From: Gracilimonas mengyeensis
Lineage (GTDB): Bacteria; Bacteroidota; Rhodothermia; Balneolales; Balneolaceae
Assembly (NCBI RefSeq): GCF_900182705.1
Contig: NZ_FXTP01000002.1
Coordinates: 372,001-436,000, forward strand
DNA length: 64,000 nucleotides
Reading direction: 5' to 3'
Shown: positions 25,580 to 35,847 of the stretch, one piece after another
Layout of the letters: every line of letters begins with the position of its first letter
Numbering within the stretch: the stretch's first letter is position 1
The notes under the pieces: generated by a model
Databases searched by the model: none
What the model was told of the DNA's origin: nothing
Seen by the model: only the letters and a program-made list of their open reading frames with translations
Made by a program: the position numbers and the translations under genes

Positions 25580-25787
25580 GGCAGCTGATATAATGAATAG
25601 TTTGTAGGATTATAATCGATCAAAAGAGTAGGGGTAGAGCGGGAAGAATACAAATCTGAATAAGTAAAAAAGCGGGTGTTCTTAGATCAAAAAAATTATG
25701 GAATCTTTTTTCAGCTATTCCCCTTTATAAAGATATGAGCCTTAGGCACATACACTTAATCGCCAATAATAATCAATTTACACATAC

Positions 25788-26726
25788 ATGAATTTTGATC
25801 CGCAAAGTATTTATGAACTGATTTCAGGCAAGCTAGAAAACTGGATTACCACTGCCATAGAGATGCTGCCCAACCTGGTGATGGCATTATTAGTCATGCT
25901 ATTATTTTATGTGCTGGCAAAGATCATCAGGAAGTTTACCGGGAAACTGCTTTCAAGGGTTACCGGCAATAAAACCGTTACCGCCCTCATTCAAACAGTA
26001 TTGGCAGTGCTGGTGATTGGCATTGGGGTATTTTTTGCCCTAAGTATTTTAAATCTGGATGGCACAGTTACAAGCCTGTTGGCCGGTGCTGGTATCATAG
26101 GTCTGGCTTTAGGTTTTGCATTTCAGGATATCGCTGCCAATTTCATTTCAGGTATTCTGCTCTCCATTCGTCACCCTTTTGGAATTGGAGATATTATTGA
26201 AACCAACGATTATTTTGGAACCGTTCAGAAACTAAACCTGAGAAATACGGTCATTCGCACGGCTCAGGGACAAATTGTGTATGTACCTAATAAAGTGGTG
26301 TATGAAAACCCATTCACCAATTATACTAAAAATGGAGAGCGCCGAATCGATTTAGCTTGCGGTATCTCTTATGGTGATGATCTTGAAAAAGTTAAGAAAG
26401 TAGCCTTAGATGCTATTTCCAGTGTTGAACAGCGAGACCAGGATCGAGACGTAGAATTCTATTTCTATGAGTTTGGAGGCAGCTCAATCAACTTCTATGT
26501 ACGGTTTTGGGTTGATTTTCATAAACATCCGGATTTTTGGAGCGCTCAAAGCGAAGCTATCATCAAACTGAAAAAGGCTTTTGATAACGAAGACATTATG
26601 ATTCCATTCCCAATCAGAACACTGGATTTTGGAATTCGTGGTGGAGAAAAACTAAATACTATGCTGCCTGATACGAGTTCTGCGAATGGTTCAGAAGGCA
26701 ATGCTGAAGGCGGTAGTGGAGAGTAA
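25788..26726 (+). CDS. small-conductance mechanosensitive channel (MscS family)
   Basis: 312 residues. Three membrane helices occupy residues 25-130; the pore helix is VTSLLAGAGIIGLALGFAFQDIAANFISGIL, with the Gly/Ala packing typical of MscS TM3. The cytoplasmic beta domain begins with HPFGIGDIIETNDYFGTV and contains YVPNKVVYENPFTNYT. Opens on membrane tension to relieve osmotic stress. Monocistronic, followed by a strong terminator. Confidence 0.93.
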   Translation: MNFDPQSIYELISGKLENWITTAIEMLPNLVMALLVMLLFYVLAKIIRKFTGKLLSRVTGNKTVTALIQTVLAVLVIGIGVFFALSILNLDGTVTSLLAGAGIIGLALGFAFQDIAANFISGILLSIRHPFGIGDIIETNDYFGTVQKLNLRNTVIRTAQGQIVYVPNKVVYENPFTNYTKNGERRIDLACGISYGDDLEKVKKVALDAISSVEQRDQDRDVEFYFYEFGGSSINFYVRFWVDFHKHPDFWSAQSEAIIKLKKAFDNEDIMIPFPIRTLDFGIRGGEKLNTMLPDTSSANGSEGNAEGGSGE

Positions 26727-26763
26727 AACCCTAAAATCTATACGTTGATTTTACCCATCAAAA

Positions 26764-26796
26764 AAAGCTCCGGGAATTAACCGGAGCTTTTTCTTT
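26764..26796. terminator. terminator after the MscS gene
   Basis: AAAGCTCCGG (26764-26773) / CCGGAGCTTT (26781-26790) with T-rich tail on the plus strand and A-run on the other side; can serve both this gene and the convergent one. Confidence 0.85.
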
Positions 26797-26833
26797 ACTA
26801 TAATATTTTGAAATGGTTGGAACCTGATAAATC

Positions 26834-28096
26834 TTAGAATCGTGAATTAACCACGTTGTTATAAACCGAGCCAAAGTTGAATTCCAGCCCAAAGGAACCC
26901 CGATAGTTATAGGAAGTGGCTTGCTGCTTTAGGTTCAGGAGGCGTTCCTCTTCGGAAACCTCTCCGGCTGCAAGACTCAACTGGTCATTTATCACAGAAT
27001 AGCGTCCGGAAAGAAAAACAGAGAGTCCACGCATTACGCGCATGTTGAGACGCAAGCCCATATTCACGCGGTTCAAGCTAAAGTCGTGCATGTAGTTGCC
27101 TGCATCCAGCCAGCCGTATATACCGCCCCAAGGTTGGGTGAAGTCGGTGCGAACACTGAGCTCCTGTCTCCACAAAAACTCTTCTTCCTCTTCATAAATG
27201 GTAGCTTCAGTATAGTCGTAGTGAGAGCCCAGCACGCCATAGCGGAAAGTGACTTCACGCCGGGTATGCTCGTGGTAGGGGAATAAACTGTATTCAATGG
27301 AGGGGGTAGCGCCGATACTTAAATCAATGTTATCCTGGGTGGAGGTTCGGATACGGGAATAGCTACCTATGGTCCAGTGATCACCAAGACTATGGGCCAA
27401 CAAACCAAAAAAGCTTCTGTTTTCGGTGACATAGATATCAGTCTCTTTATTGCCTTCATCGTCTTTTGAATAAAATGTCTGCTTTTCATAGCTCTGATCG
27501 TATTCCAGCCGAATTTTCCAGTTTTCAGTGATACGCCGGGCGTCAAGACTACCGCCAACCCAAAGTTCTTCCTCTGATTGTTCGCCGCTGAAGTTAGTAC
27601 TTGCCCCTATGCGGAAAATCCAGCTGTTCCAGGGGTCGGTTTCTTCAATTTCCTCCCCGGTATTCATTATCCCTGAGAAATTCACATTAAGCTCTGAAAG
27701 TACATCCCTATCCGCTAAAAAGTAAACGAGTCCAAGCTTCACATACTTTACCAGCCGGTTTCTCATCATGTCGTTTGTATCAGACTTTGGACTGATAAAA
27801 GTCATCTCCTGGGATTGCGTGTTCAGGGAATTCAACCCAATGAAGTTCAGGGTATGCTTCCAGCCGCCGCTGCCCGTTTGCTGCAGGGTAACCAATAGGT
27901 GCACTTCGGCGTCTGACTGATCTCGTACAAAATTGACGAAATTGACTTCTGAGCGTACGTAACTGTCGTTACAACCACGGCAATCCAGGTACACATTTAT
28001 GGTTTCCCGGGATTGAGAACCAGCTGTTTGCGCTTGGGTAAAAACCGGTACCGTTAACATGAGTAAAATGAGCGAAAAAAAACGAGATGATATCAA
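26834..28096 (-). CDS. outer-membrane beta-barrel protein of unknown function
   Basis: 420 residues, signal peptide ending TQAQ. A periplasmic N-terminal part includes a cysteine pair (DCRGCNDSYVR) and an alpha/beta region (EVHLLVTLQQTGSGGWKHTLNF); the C-terminal 270 residues alternate strands and end in F (NNVVNSRF), a Bam-type barrel. Starts with TTG (28094-28096), with no in-frame ATG nearby that keeps the signal peptide. Cargo or enzymatic role cannot be inferred. Confidence 0.7.
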   Translation of the reverse strand: MISSRFFSLILLMLTVPVFTQAQTAGSQSRETINVYLDCRGCNDSYVRSEVNFVNFVRDQSDAEVHLLVTLQQTGSGGWKHTLNFIGLNSLNTQSQEMTFISPKSDTNDMMRNRLVKYVKLGLVYFLADRDVLSELNVNFSGIMNTGEEIEETDPWNSWIFRIGASTNFSGEQSEEELWVGGSLDARRITENWKIRLEYDQSYEKQTFYSKDDEGNKETDIYVTENRSFFGLLAHSLGDHWTIGSYSRIRTSTQDNIDLSIGATPSIEYSLFPYHEHTRREVTFRYGVLGSHYDYTEATIYEEEEEFLWRQELSVRTDFTQPWGGIYGWLDAGNYMHDFSLNRVNMGLRLNMRVMRGLSVFLSGRYSVINDQLSLAAGEVSEEERLLNLKQQATSYNYRGSFGLEFNFGSVYNNVVNSRF

Positions 28097-28239
28097 TGTC
28101 CTAAAGAATGCGGCTTTAAATTTAAGGGGCTAATTTAGCCAATATTATCGGTGCACTTTGCAAAAGTGTTAAAAAAAATTAATAACTATTAACAGATGGC
28201 CGCCAATTGATAACAGCCATCCGTCAAAGATACATCCGG

Positions 28240-30498
28240 TTATTGAAGATTTTTTAAATGCTCTTCCAGGTATTCGGTATAGGTTTTGTACAGCAGTACA
28301 TAGCTCTCACGGTTGTAGGCCACCCCGTGAGCTCCAGGAGGATAGATTCGAAGGTCGGCATCTTTGCCGGCATCGGTGAGTGCCTTCACAAATTGCATGG
28401 TGTTTTGTACATGTACGTTTTCGTCCATGGATGAGTGTGCGATGAACATTTTGCCCTGAAGTTTGGGAGCGTGAGTGGTAGGGGCACTTTGGGCATAGCC
28501 TTCTTCATTGTTTTCCAGTAAGCCCATGTAGCGTTCGGTGTAGATAGTATCATACAAACGCCAGTCGGTTACCGGAGCGCCAACGATGGCCACCTGAAAT
28601 ACATTGGGATGCGTAAGTATAGAGAAGCTGCTCATATATCCGCCATAGCTGTGCCCGCGAATACCGATGCGGCTTTCATCAACCCATTCGTATTCTGAAG
28701 ACAAGTATTTAGCTGTTTCTGCAAAATCGTGTGCTTCCCAATGCCCCAAATTCTTGTAGACAATCTTTTCAAAATCGCCGCCATAGCCACCGCTGCCACG
28801 GTTGTTTACATTGGCAATAACGTAGCCCTGCTGCGCCAGGTATTGCACCCAGCCACTACTTTCCCAGCTGTTATACACGCCTTGTGCCCCCGGGCCGCCA
28901 TAAATATTCAATAACAGCGGATAGGATTGCGAGGGATCGAAGTCGATAGGTTTTACGATGGAGCCGTCTAACTCTTGTCCGTCTGAAGTGGTGAAGGTGA
29001 AAAGTTCTTTGGGCGCATACACATGTTGTTCTATGTATTTAGAAACCTCAGAGTTATCCACCAGTTTTTCTACCATTTCGCCGGTAGTGCTCCAAAGCTC
29101 AACCTGCCGCGGAGTATCCACACTGGAATAGCGATCGATGTACCAGGTGCCATTTTCATCCATATTGATGGAATGTGTACCGGTTTCCCGGGTGTGCTTT
29201 TGTTTATTGGAGCCATCAAACTTGATAGAATAAAGATGGCGCTCCAACGGACTTACTTCAGTAGAGGTGTAATAAATGTACTCTGAATTCGGGTTGATAG
29301 CGTGAATATTGGTCACTTCCCACTCGCCGTCAGTAACCTGGTTAGTCAGCTCTCCGGAGTAGTCGTAACGGTAGATGTGATTGTAGCCATCGCGCTCAGA
29401 TACCCAGAAAAATTCTTCCAGGTTTTTAGGGAAGGTAAAATAGTGATTGATGCCTGCAAAAAAGTCAAATACATCAATCCAGCCATTTTCATTTTGCTCT
29501 TCCATGATGAGATCGCCTTCGCCGGATTGTACGTCAAAGAAATGCAGCTTGAGGTGATTCTGCGGACGATTCAACCAAACCGTAGCCAAAGTGCCGGGAC
29601 GTGCGGTCCAGTAAAGGCGGGGGATGTATCCATCCTGTAAATCCAGATCCATCCATTCATTTTCGCCGCTTTCTACATTAACTACGCCAATCTTAATTTT
29701 TGGGTTGTCAGCACCTACTTTTGGATAAGGAATTTCTACATATTCAGGATAAGTCCCGGAGTAATCGGTAGACATAAACAGTTTTACATCACGCTCATCC
29801 GTTTGCCAATAGGCTATGTACTGGCTGTCGTGCGACCAGCTCCAGGCCTGGGCTAGCCCAAATTCTTCTTCATATACCCAGCCAAAACGACCGTTATAAA
29901 AATTCTTGGCGCCACTGTCTGTGAGCTGTGTTTCAGTTTCACTGTCTAAATCATACACATATAGATCTCCTTCCCGCTCATAGCCTACTTTGGAACCGTC
30001 GGGAGAGAGTTCAGCGGTCATGGCATCTTTAACCAGCACATTTAGCTCACCGGATTCTACCTCGTAATAGTAGTAATCAGAAATGCCCGAACGCCGGTAA
30101 ATAGGCCGGAAATTTGATTGGAACACGATAAAGCGGGAGTCATCGGTCCACTGAAAAGAATCATATTGGAATGTTTCATCGGTTCCCGGCGTGTTGAAAT
30201 CAGAAGTGGAAAAAATGAGTTCGTCCTCGCCGGATGCGGGATCATATGACCGGATTTCCGATGCATTGGTATCAGAATTGCGCTGGGTGTAGGAATACTG
30301 CTGTCCGCCGTTGATCCAAACCACATTTGAAGGTCCACTTTCGCCGCTCAGGTTGCCGCTGTTGAAGAGAGCTTCCTGAATATTGGCATATCGTGTTTTA
30401 TCCTGGGCGTTTGCCGGTATGCTTAATGCGAGAGCCAAAAAACATACAAACAGGGAAAAAAGGGGGCGCAATCGGGAGGTATCCATAGTATGAAGCAT
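28240..30498 (-). CDS. S9 family dipeptidyl peptidase IV
   Basis: 752 residues with signal peptide (IPANAQ). The N-terminal 480 residues form a beta-propeller (EEEFGLAQAWSWSHDSQYIAYWQTDE, typical of DPP-IV, includes the Glu pair that reads the substrate N-terminus). The C-terminal alpha/beta hydrolase has nucleophile motif GHSYGGYMSS (near 616-622), catalytic Asp in SSMDENVHV (near 690) and His in PGAHGVAY (near 724). Removes X-Pro or X-Ala dipeptides from peptides in the periplasm. Monocistronic. Confidence 0.94.
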   Translation of the reverse strand: MLHTMDTSRLRPLFSLFVCFLALALSIPANAQDKTRYANIQEALFNSGNLSGESGPSNVVWINGGQQYSYTQRNSDTNASEIRSYDPASGEDELIFSTSDFNTPGTDETFQYDSFQWTDDSRFIVFQSNFRPIYRRSGISDYYYYEVESGELNVLVKDAMTAELSPDGSKVGYEREGDLYVYDLDSETETQLTDSGAKNFYNGRFGWVYEEEFGLAQAWSWSHDSQYIAYWQTDERDVKLFMSTDYSGTYPEYVEIPYPKVGADNPKIKIGVVNVESGENEWMDLDLQDGYIPRLYWTARPGTLATVWLNRPQNHLKLHFFDVQSGEGDLIMEEQNENGWIDVFDFFAGINHYFTFPKNLEEFFWVSERDGYNHIYRYDYSGELTNQVTDGEWEVTNIHAINPNSEYIYYTSTEVSPLERHLYSIKFDGSNKQKHTRETGTHSINMDENGTWYIDRYSSVDTPRQVELWSTTGEMVEKLVDNSEVSKYIEQHVYAPKELFTFTTSDGQELDGSIVKPIDFDPSQSYPLLLNIYGGPGAQGVYNSWESSGWVQYLAQQGYVIANVNNRGSGGYGGDFEKIVYKNLGHWEAHDFAETAKYLSSEYEWVDESRIGIRGHSYGGYMSSFSILTHPNVFQVAIVGAPVTDWRLYDTIYTERYMGLLENNEEGYAQSAPTTHAPKLQGKMFIAHSSMDENVHVQNTMQFVKALTDAGKDADLRIYPPGAHGVAYNRESYVLLYKTYTEYLEEHLKNLQ

Positions 30499-30748
30499 TA
30501 ATTTGAATAAATATGATTGTGAGTGCTGGCAGAAGATAATAACTATGATGTTTCCATATTATTGGTAAACAGATATTAACAAAAGTGAGTCAGCTATAAG
30601 ATTAAAATTTAACCCTATAACTGATCAAGTAAAGTGAAACTAGCTTTGTTTAAGGAGCAGCTGAATGATTTACCCAAGTTCACATTAAGTGCATGGGCTT
30701 CAATAATATGGGCAATTTAACGGATGGAATTCCATTCATTTTTGATGT

Positions 30749-31042
30749 CTAACCAAGTCCAAGACGTCCTTTAATAAACCCATAGACTTTATTAAAGGCA
30801 TCTACGCGTTTGTTTTGTGCCTGAGTTGCATCTGTGGCTGCTTCAATATTAGCCTCAATGTCATTCTTTTCAGGCAGAGAAATGGTTTCCAGTTTTTCTT
30901 TAATGTCGGAAAGAGTCATTCCTTGGATTTGCATCTTCAGTTGCCCGATTTTGCTCTCATTCAAAGTTTTCTGCAAAGGTGGCAGCCCCTCAAGTGCCTG
31001 TTCCAGTTCTTCAATTTTTTCGTCCAATTCTTGCTTAGTCAT
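30749..31042 (-). CDS. small coiled-coil protein of unknown function
   Basis: 97 residues, no signal peptide, charged heptads in KQELDEKIEELEQALEG and a glycine-ending tail (IKGRLGLG). Start ATG lies 8 bases inside the end of the preceding lipoprotein gene (ATGACTAA), so the pair is translationally coupled and likely forms a functional unit. No recognised domain. Confidence 0.6.
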   Translation of the reverse strand: MTKQELDEKIEELEQALEGLPPLQKTLNESKIGQLKMQIQGMTLSDIKEKLETISLPEKNDIEANIEAATDATQAQNKRVDAFNKVYGFIKGRLGLG

Positions 31043-31622
31043 TTGTTACCCCTAATGATTCTATAGTTTGATTGAGTTGATTGAGCCCGTTCGTGAGTGT
31101 TGGAATCCTATTGTTCATTTGTTGTACCAAGGCTTCAATACCCGGCAGGTTCAGCACATCATTAACGACGGCTTCTCCAGCTTTTTCAGACTGGATGTAG
31201 GCATCCAAAGCAACATGTACTTGCTTGAGCTGTTTGAGATATTCCTGCAGTTCTTGCGACTGTTCCCGGATAGTGGCCAGATCTTCAAGCAGCTTGATTT
31301 TGTTCCGGTTAGCCGTTTCCATGGATGCGGCGTATTGGGTGAGGGCCTGGCTGACTTCTTCCGCACTAAGTGTTTCATCAGCCAGTAGAGTGGAAAAGCG
31401 CTCGGTATCTTCTTTGGCTAGTTGGTCTATGCGTTCTGTTGCTTGCAAAACTAACTTTTCAGAAGCCAATACCAGTGCTTCCGATTGAATGGCAGTAGCC
31501 TCAATAGCGGCATCCAGGTAATCGTTTTGCTTCACGGAGAGTTTTTTGACCTGATAAGGCGTTCCACAGGCCGATAGGGTAATAAGGAGAATCAAAAATC
31601 CCCCGATAGTTTTTGTATTCAT
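31035..31622 (-). CDS. coiled-coil lipoprotein of unknown function
   Basis: 195 residues with lipobox ITLSAC (Cys near residue 19). The mature part is almost entirely helical and charged (residues 30-195), with long heptads, for instance LLEDLATIREQSQELQEYLK. Probably membrane-anchored in the periplasm. Upstream and coupled to the 97-residue coiled-coil gene. No function recognised. Confidence 0.65.
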   Translation of the reverse strand: MNTKTIGGFLILLITLSACGTPYQVKKLSVKQNDYLDAAIEATAIQSEALVLASEKLVLQATERIDQLAKEDTERFSTLLADETLSAEEVSQALTQYAASMETANRNKIKLLEDLATIREQSQELQEYLKQLKQVHVALDAYIQSEKAGEAVVNDVLNLPGIEALVQQMNNRIPTLTNGLNQLNQTIESLGVTND

Positions 31623-32085
31623 TTGTACACCTCGTAATATTATTTATTGGAATGGGATAGTAGTACCTCTCAATTTTTTAAAATCCCGAAAATATAATTC
31701 CAATGTACTATTCCTGAACAAATCATAAAAGTCAGGATTGTGCAGTATAATTTGCCGGTGAATCAGGTCTATTTATTGGCCCCAACCGAGAGTTTAAAAT
31801 CCTGCACTTTGCGTGCAGCACGTTAGTATTGCGAAGAAATCTAATGCTAAAGTCATGGAGTCATTCTGAGGGTACTCCCGAAGAACCTTAGCCAGAAAAT
31901 GATTACCAACCTGCCATTGTCAAAAGTGCTTGGGCTAATGTAAATAACGTTCAGTAAATTAGTTGAATAAGCTACGCAAAATGCAAGATCCATCGGGGGT
32001 ACCCTCTGGATGACCGGGAGGCTAGAGAAGGCGGGACTTTCAGACCTAAGTCAAACTCCTGCACGTTCAGTCCAAGGTGGTTTAA
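31623..32085. other. 463-bp intergenic region with REP-like inverted pair
   Basis: Between two minus-strand genes. Holds the inverted pair at 31860-32014 and a CTGCAC/GTGCAG hairpin at 31802-31818. No gene seen. Confidence 0.6.
31860..32014. repeat. REP-like inverted pair, 21-base arms
   Basis: GTCATTCTGAGGGTACTCCC at 31860 pairs inversely with 31994-32014; 18 of 21 positions match, separated by 113 bases. Belongs with the GTCATT pair at 24702-24796. Confidence 0.65.
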
Positions 32086-33732
32086 TTAACCATACAGAAA
32101 TCTCCGGATGTTTTTCTTGGGTGTTTTTTCAAACTCTTCATCGGTTAACTCAATGTGGGATAGCTTCTCATAGGATGCTACGGCCTCGTTGAATTCTTTT
32201 CTGGTTTGTTCCGCAAGCTCTTCCAGCTGTTCTGTTTGTAGGTTGTTATTTCCCAAGGCCTCCATATCGGGATGAACCAAGCCTACCAGACGATTTTCAC
32301 GCTGAACAATCACGCATTCCTGTACCAATGGGAAGTTTGCAAGACGGGCTTCCAGGGCCTCGGGGTAGATGTTTTGGCCGCTGGGACCCAGCAGCATGTT
32401 TTTATCCCGGCCCTTGATATAAATGAAATCCTCTTTGTCAATGATGCCCAAATCTCCGGTTTTCAGCCAGCCGTCTTCCGTAAAAGCAGCGGCATTGGCT
32501 TCCACATTTTTGTAATAACCCAGCATAACATTGCGGCCCTTAACCTGAATTTCACCCACTTTTTTATAAGGATTTTTACTATCAATCCGGACTTCCATCC
32601 GGTCTACAAGTTTTCCTGAAGAGCCTTTTTTGGTGGCATCGGAAGGAGCATAACTAATCAAGGGGCCACATTCCGTCATTCCATAGCCCACGGTAAAGGG
32701 AAATTTTATTTTTCTAAAGAATGATTCTGCCTCCGGACTCAGTGCTGCTCCGCCTATTACTACCTCGTGAAAGTTGCCTCCGAAATTCTCCACAATCTTA
32801 TCTCGCGTTTTTTTGAAGATCAATCCACGAATACCCGGTATAGCCAGCAGCGTTTTGATGGCCGGTTTTTTCAATGAAGGCACGATACGTTTTTTGTACA
32901 CTTTCTCAATTACCAAAGGCACCATCAAAATAAGATGAGGTTTTACTTCGCCCAGGGCATTCAGCAGAATTTGCGGGGATGGTACTTTGGTTACAATGGT
33001 AATATGACAACCCAGCGAAACCGGGAAGAGAATCTCGAAAGCCAGTCCAAACAGGTGGGCCATGGGCAGAAACGATACGATTCGATCCCCAGCCTTAAGA
33101 GGCATGTGTTCACGGGCATAAATAATATTCGATTCGATGCTGCGTACCGGAATCATCACCCCTTTAGAAAAACCAGTAGAACCAGAGGTGTATGAAAGAA
33201 TCAGCAGGTCCTCATCATCCCGTTTGGGAAACCTGAAGTCGTTGCGATGAACAGAGACCGTTTGGCTAAAATCAAAGTTTTTCGCCACATTCGATGCGTC
33301 ATCCAATACCCTAAAATCATCGGTAGAAATGATGAGGCGTATGTTTCCGAGCTTGGAGTGATCCAGCTTGGAGTAAAGGGAGTCTTCGGCAAAAAGCATG
33401 GCCGATTCGGAATGTTCCAGGATGTTATGCACATTTTCGGGCGTAAAATCGGGCAGAATAGGTACAATCACTGCCCCATGCGCCATGATGGCAAAAAAGG
33501 TAATGGCCCAGTTGGTAGAGTTGCGGGCATAAAGGGCCACTTTATCTCCGGGTTGGATTCCAGCTTCAGTCATAAGCTGCTTTAATGACTCAATGCGTTC
33601 AGCCACCTCTCCAAAGGTGTAAGTGCCTCCGCCATAATCAGTAAACACCGACAAGTCCCAGTGCTCTTGGAAAGCTTGGGTATACATTTGGTCTAATCGA
33701 AGCGACGAATCAGGCTGCTGAGGCATAGTCAA
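32086..33732 (-). CDS. AMP-binding long-chain acyl-CoA ligase
   Basis: 548 residues. Adenylate-forming motifs: ILSYTSGSTGFSKGVMIP (near 180, P-loop), VGYGMTECGPLISY (near 345), WLKTGDLGIID (near 425) and KNMLLGPSGQNIYPEALE (near 445, hinge and catalytic lysine region). Activates a fatty acid with ATP and CoA; chain length is inferred only from overall similarity to FadD-type enzymes. No signal peptide. Monocistronic. Confidence 0.9.
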   Translation of the reverse strand: MTMPQQPDSSLRLDQMYTQAFQEHWDLSVFTDYGGGTYTFGEVAERIESLKQLMTEAGIQPGDKVALYARNSTNWAITFFAIMAHGAVIVPILPDFTPENVHNILEHSESAMLFAEDSLYSKLDHSKLGNIRLIISTDDFRVLDDASNVAKNFDFSQTVSVHRNDFRFPKRDDEDLLILSYTSGSTGFSKGVMIPVRSIESNIIYAREHMPLKAGDRIVSFLPMAHLFGLAFEILFPVSLGCHITIVTKVPSPQILLNALGEVKPHLILMVPLVIEKVYKKRIVPSLKKPAIKTLLAIPGIRGLIFKKTRDKIVENFGGNFHEVVIGGAALSPEAESFFRKIKFPFTVGYGMTECGPLISYAPSDATKKGSSGKLVDRMEVRIDSKNPYKKVGEIQVKGRNVMLGYYKNVEANAAAFTEDGWLKTGDLGIIDKEDFIYIKGRDKNMLLGPSGQNIYPEALEARLANFPLVQECVIVQRENRLVGLVHPDMEALGNNNLQTEQLEELAEQTRKEFNEAVASYEKLSHIELTDEEFEKTPKKNIRRFLYG

Positions 33733-34065
33733 AACAAAATTTCTTAAACAAAAAGCGAATATTCTACATCAGGTTAACGCCGTTAAGTTACTTATAATCC
33801 TAAACAAGTACCGACCAGTTTATGCTCTTTATTTAGGGGTTTAAGGAGGTTAAAGCAGGAAAAGTAATTGAATGATGTAAGTTTAAACTCTGTTTTGCAC
33901 ATTATAAGTGTAACAAGTACATTTATTATGAGTTGGAGATGTAAAAGCTCAAAGAAAGACGTGCGGCTGCATCAAGAAAGAGCGATCTGGTAAAATCAGT
34001 TGCAATTTAATTTCTGTTGTGGAGAAGTGATACTCGCGAATTAAATGACAATATGAATTCATTGG
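33733..34065. other. 333-bp divergent intergenic region
   Basis: Separates the minus-strand ligase and the plus-strand GH43 gene; should hold both promoters, but no consensus box stands out. No gene or repeat seen. Confidence 0.5.
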
Positions 34066-34095
34066 GTGTTGCTGGTAAGGATAAAAATTCTAAAA

Positions 34096-35724
34096 ATGAG
34101 ATTTATGAGAAAGCTAAATTTGCTATTCATTCTGGCATTAATTGTTGGATTAACCACTGCCTGTAAAGAGAATGGAACCGGCCCTAATGGCAACGGTGGC
34201 GGAGATAATGGAGGTGAAGATGAACCATATACTGGTTTGTATGAAGATTTTTATGGGCCTACTTATGCCGATGATTATACGCCTTTGGCCTCCTGGAGTA
34301 GCCGTTCGCAATGGAATTTGGCCAATGTGCATGACCCTACGGTGGTTAAAGACGGGGAGTATTTTTACATGTATCAAACGGATGCTTCGTACGGTAATGC
34401 CCACCAGGGACACGGCCATTATCCATCCCGCCGCTCCCGGGATTTGGTGAACTGGGAATACAGAGAGGCCGTATTTGATGAAGCGCCTGCCTGGGTAAAA
34501 GATTCTTTGAATAACATCCGTGCGAATATGGATCCGGCATTACCTCCCATTGATAATCCGCGTTACGGATTCTGGGCACCGCACGTAACCAAAGTTGGCA
34601 ACACCTATCGATTGTATTATAGTGTGGTAGTTACCAATCCGATTTTAGGAAATGATGACACCGAATATTGGACGGAACGGGCATTTATCGGGTTAGCTGA
34701 ATCCAATGATCTCTCTTCCAATAACTGGGAGGATAAAGGTATGGTGATTCATTCGGTGGCAGATGGCCGGGAAACCTATACCCGTAACGGCGGCAACGAC
34801 TGGAGCGGCTATTTCAAGTTCAATGCCATTGATCCTTCCTATGTAGTAACTCCGGAAGGCGAACATTGGCTGATTTATGGTTCCTGGCACTCAGGACTGG
34901 CAGCTGTTGAAGTTAATCCTGAAACAGGAAAACCGGATGAGCTAAATGATCTGGAGGACTTTGGGGTCAGAATAGCCGGCCGAGGAAATGTAAATTCAAA
35001 CCGCTGGCAGGGATTGGAAGCACCGGAAATTATTTATAATGAAGACACCGGGTACTATTATTTGTTCCTGGCTTATGATGAGCTGGCCGTAGCATATAAC
35101 ACCCGTGTTGCCCGTTCCAGAAATGTTACCGGTCCTTATTATGGTATTGACGGCGGCAATGTAACGGCAGGTGCAGAGGCCTATCCTATCTTAACTCATC
35201 CATACAAATTCTATGGTCATCATGGCTGGGTAGGGATCTCACATGGTTCTGTTTTCGAAGATCCGGCATCAGGAAAATGGTATTACTCTTCTCAGGGTCG
35301 GCTGCCGCGTGATATCAATGGCATCAATGCCTCCAATGCGGTGATGATGGGGCAAGTACGAGAAATTTACTGGACCGAAGATGGCTGGCCGGTAGTGGCT
35401 CCCGAGCGTTATGCCGATGTGCCTGATACCACTATCACGGAGGAAGATATGGTAGGTACGTGGGAGGAGATCATCCTTCGCTATCAGTATCAAACTATGC
35501 AGACTTCCTATTACATTACCCTTAATGAAGACAACACGGTGGAAGGGCAGATTACCGGAACCTGGGCTTTCGATGAGGAAAGTCAAACCCTTACCATTAA
35601 TGATGTCGAGCTGATTGTTGACAGCGCATGGGACTGGGAAGCTTCGCCACGGCGAACAACTATAACATATGCAGGCATAAATTCATCAGGCCGTTCTGTT
35701 TGGGGCAAAAAAGTGGATAATTAG
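34096..35724 (+). CDS. GH43 arabinan endo-1,5-alpha-L-arabinosidase, lipoprotein
   Basis: About 543 residues from ATG 34096 (34105 is also possible); the track-length start at 34066 would put extra residues before the signal peptide. Lipobox GLTTAC, then a Gly/Asn-rich linker to a five-bladed propeller. Catalytic base in NVHDPTVVKDG (near residue 76), pKa-modulating Asp in FNAIDPSYVV, general acid Glu in GLEAPEIIY. The last 95 residues (DMVGTWEEIILRYQYQ...TGTWAFDEESQTLTI) form the small beta domain found at the end of Abn2-type arabinanases. Cell-surface cleavage of arabinan. No transporter genes adjoin. Confidence 0.9.
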   Translation: MRFMRKLNLLFILALIVGLTTACKENGTGPNGNGGGDNGGEDEPYTGLYEDFYGPTYADDYTPLASWSSRSQWNLANVHDPTVVKDGEYFYMYQTDASYGNAHQGHGHYPSRRSRDLVNWEYREAVFDEAPAWVKDSLNNIRANMDPALPPIDNPRYGFWAPHVTKVGNTYRLYYSVVVTNPILGNDDTEYWTERAFIGLAESNDLSSNNWEDKGMVIHSVADGRETYTRNGGNDWSGYFKFNAIDPSYVVTPEGEHWLIYGSWHSGLAAVEVNPETGKPDELNDLEDFGVRIAGRGNVNSNRWQGLEAPEIIYNEDTGYYYLFLAYDELAVAYNTRVARSRNVTGPYYGIDGGNVTAGAEAYPILTHPYKFYGHHGWVGISHGSVFEDPASGKWYYSSQGRLPRDINGINASNAVMMGQVREIYWTEDGWPVVAPERYADVPDTTITEEDMVGTWEEIILRYQYQTMQTSYYITLNEDNTVEGQITGTWAFDEESQTLTINDVELIVDSAWDWEASPRRTTITYAGINSSGRSVWGKKVDN

Positions 35725-35847
35725 TTTCAGATAAAAAAATCCAATGTTTATTAACAGGCTCATGTAAGTAATTGCGTGAGCCTGTTTTAGTTTGAAATAT
35801 AGCCTGCATTTTTTAACAGATATACATGCTGGATTACTATCCAATGC

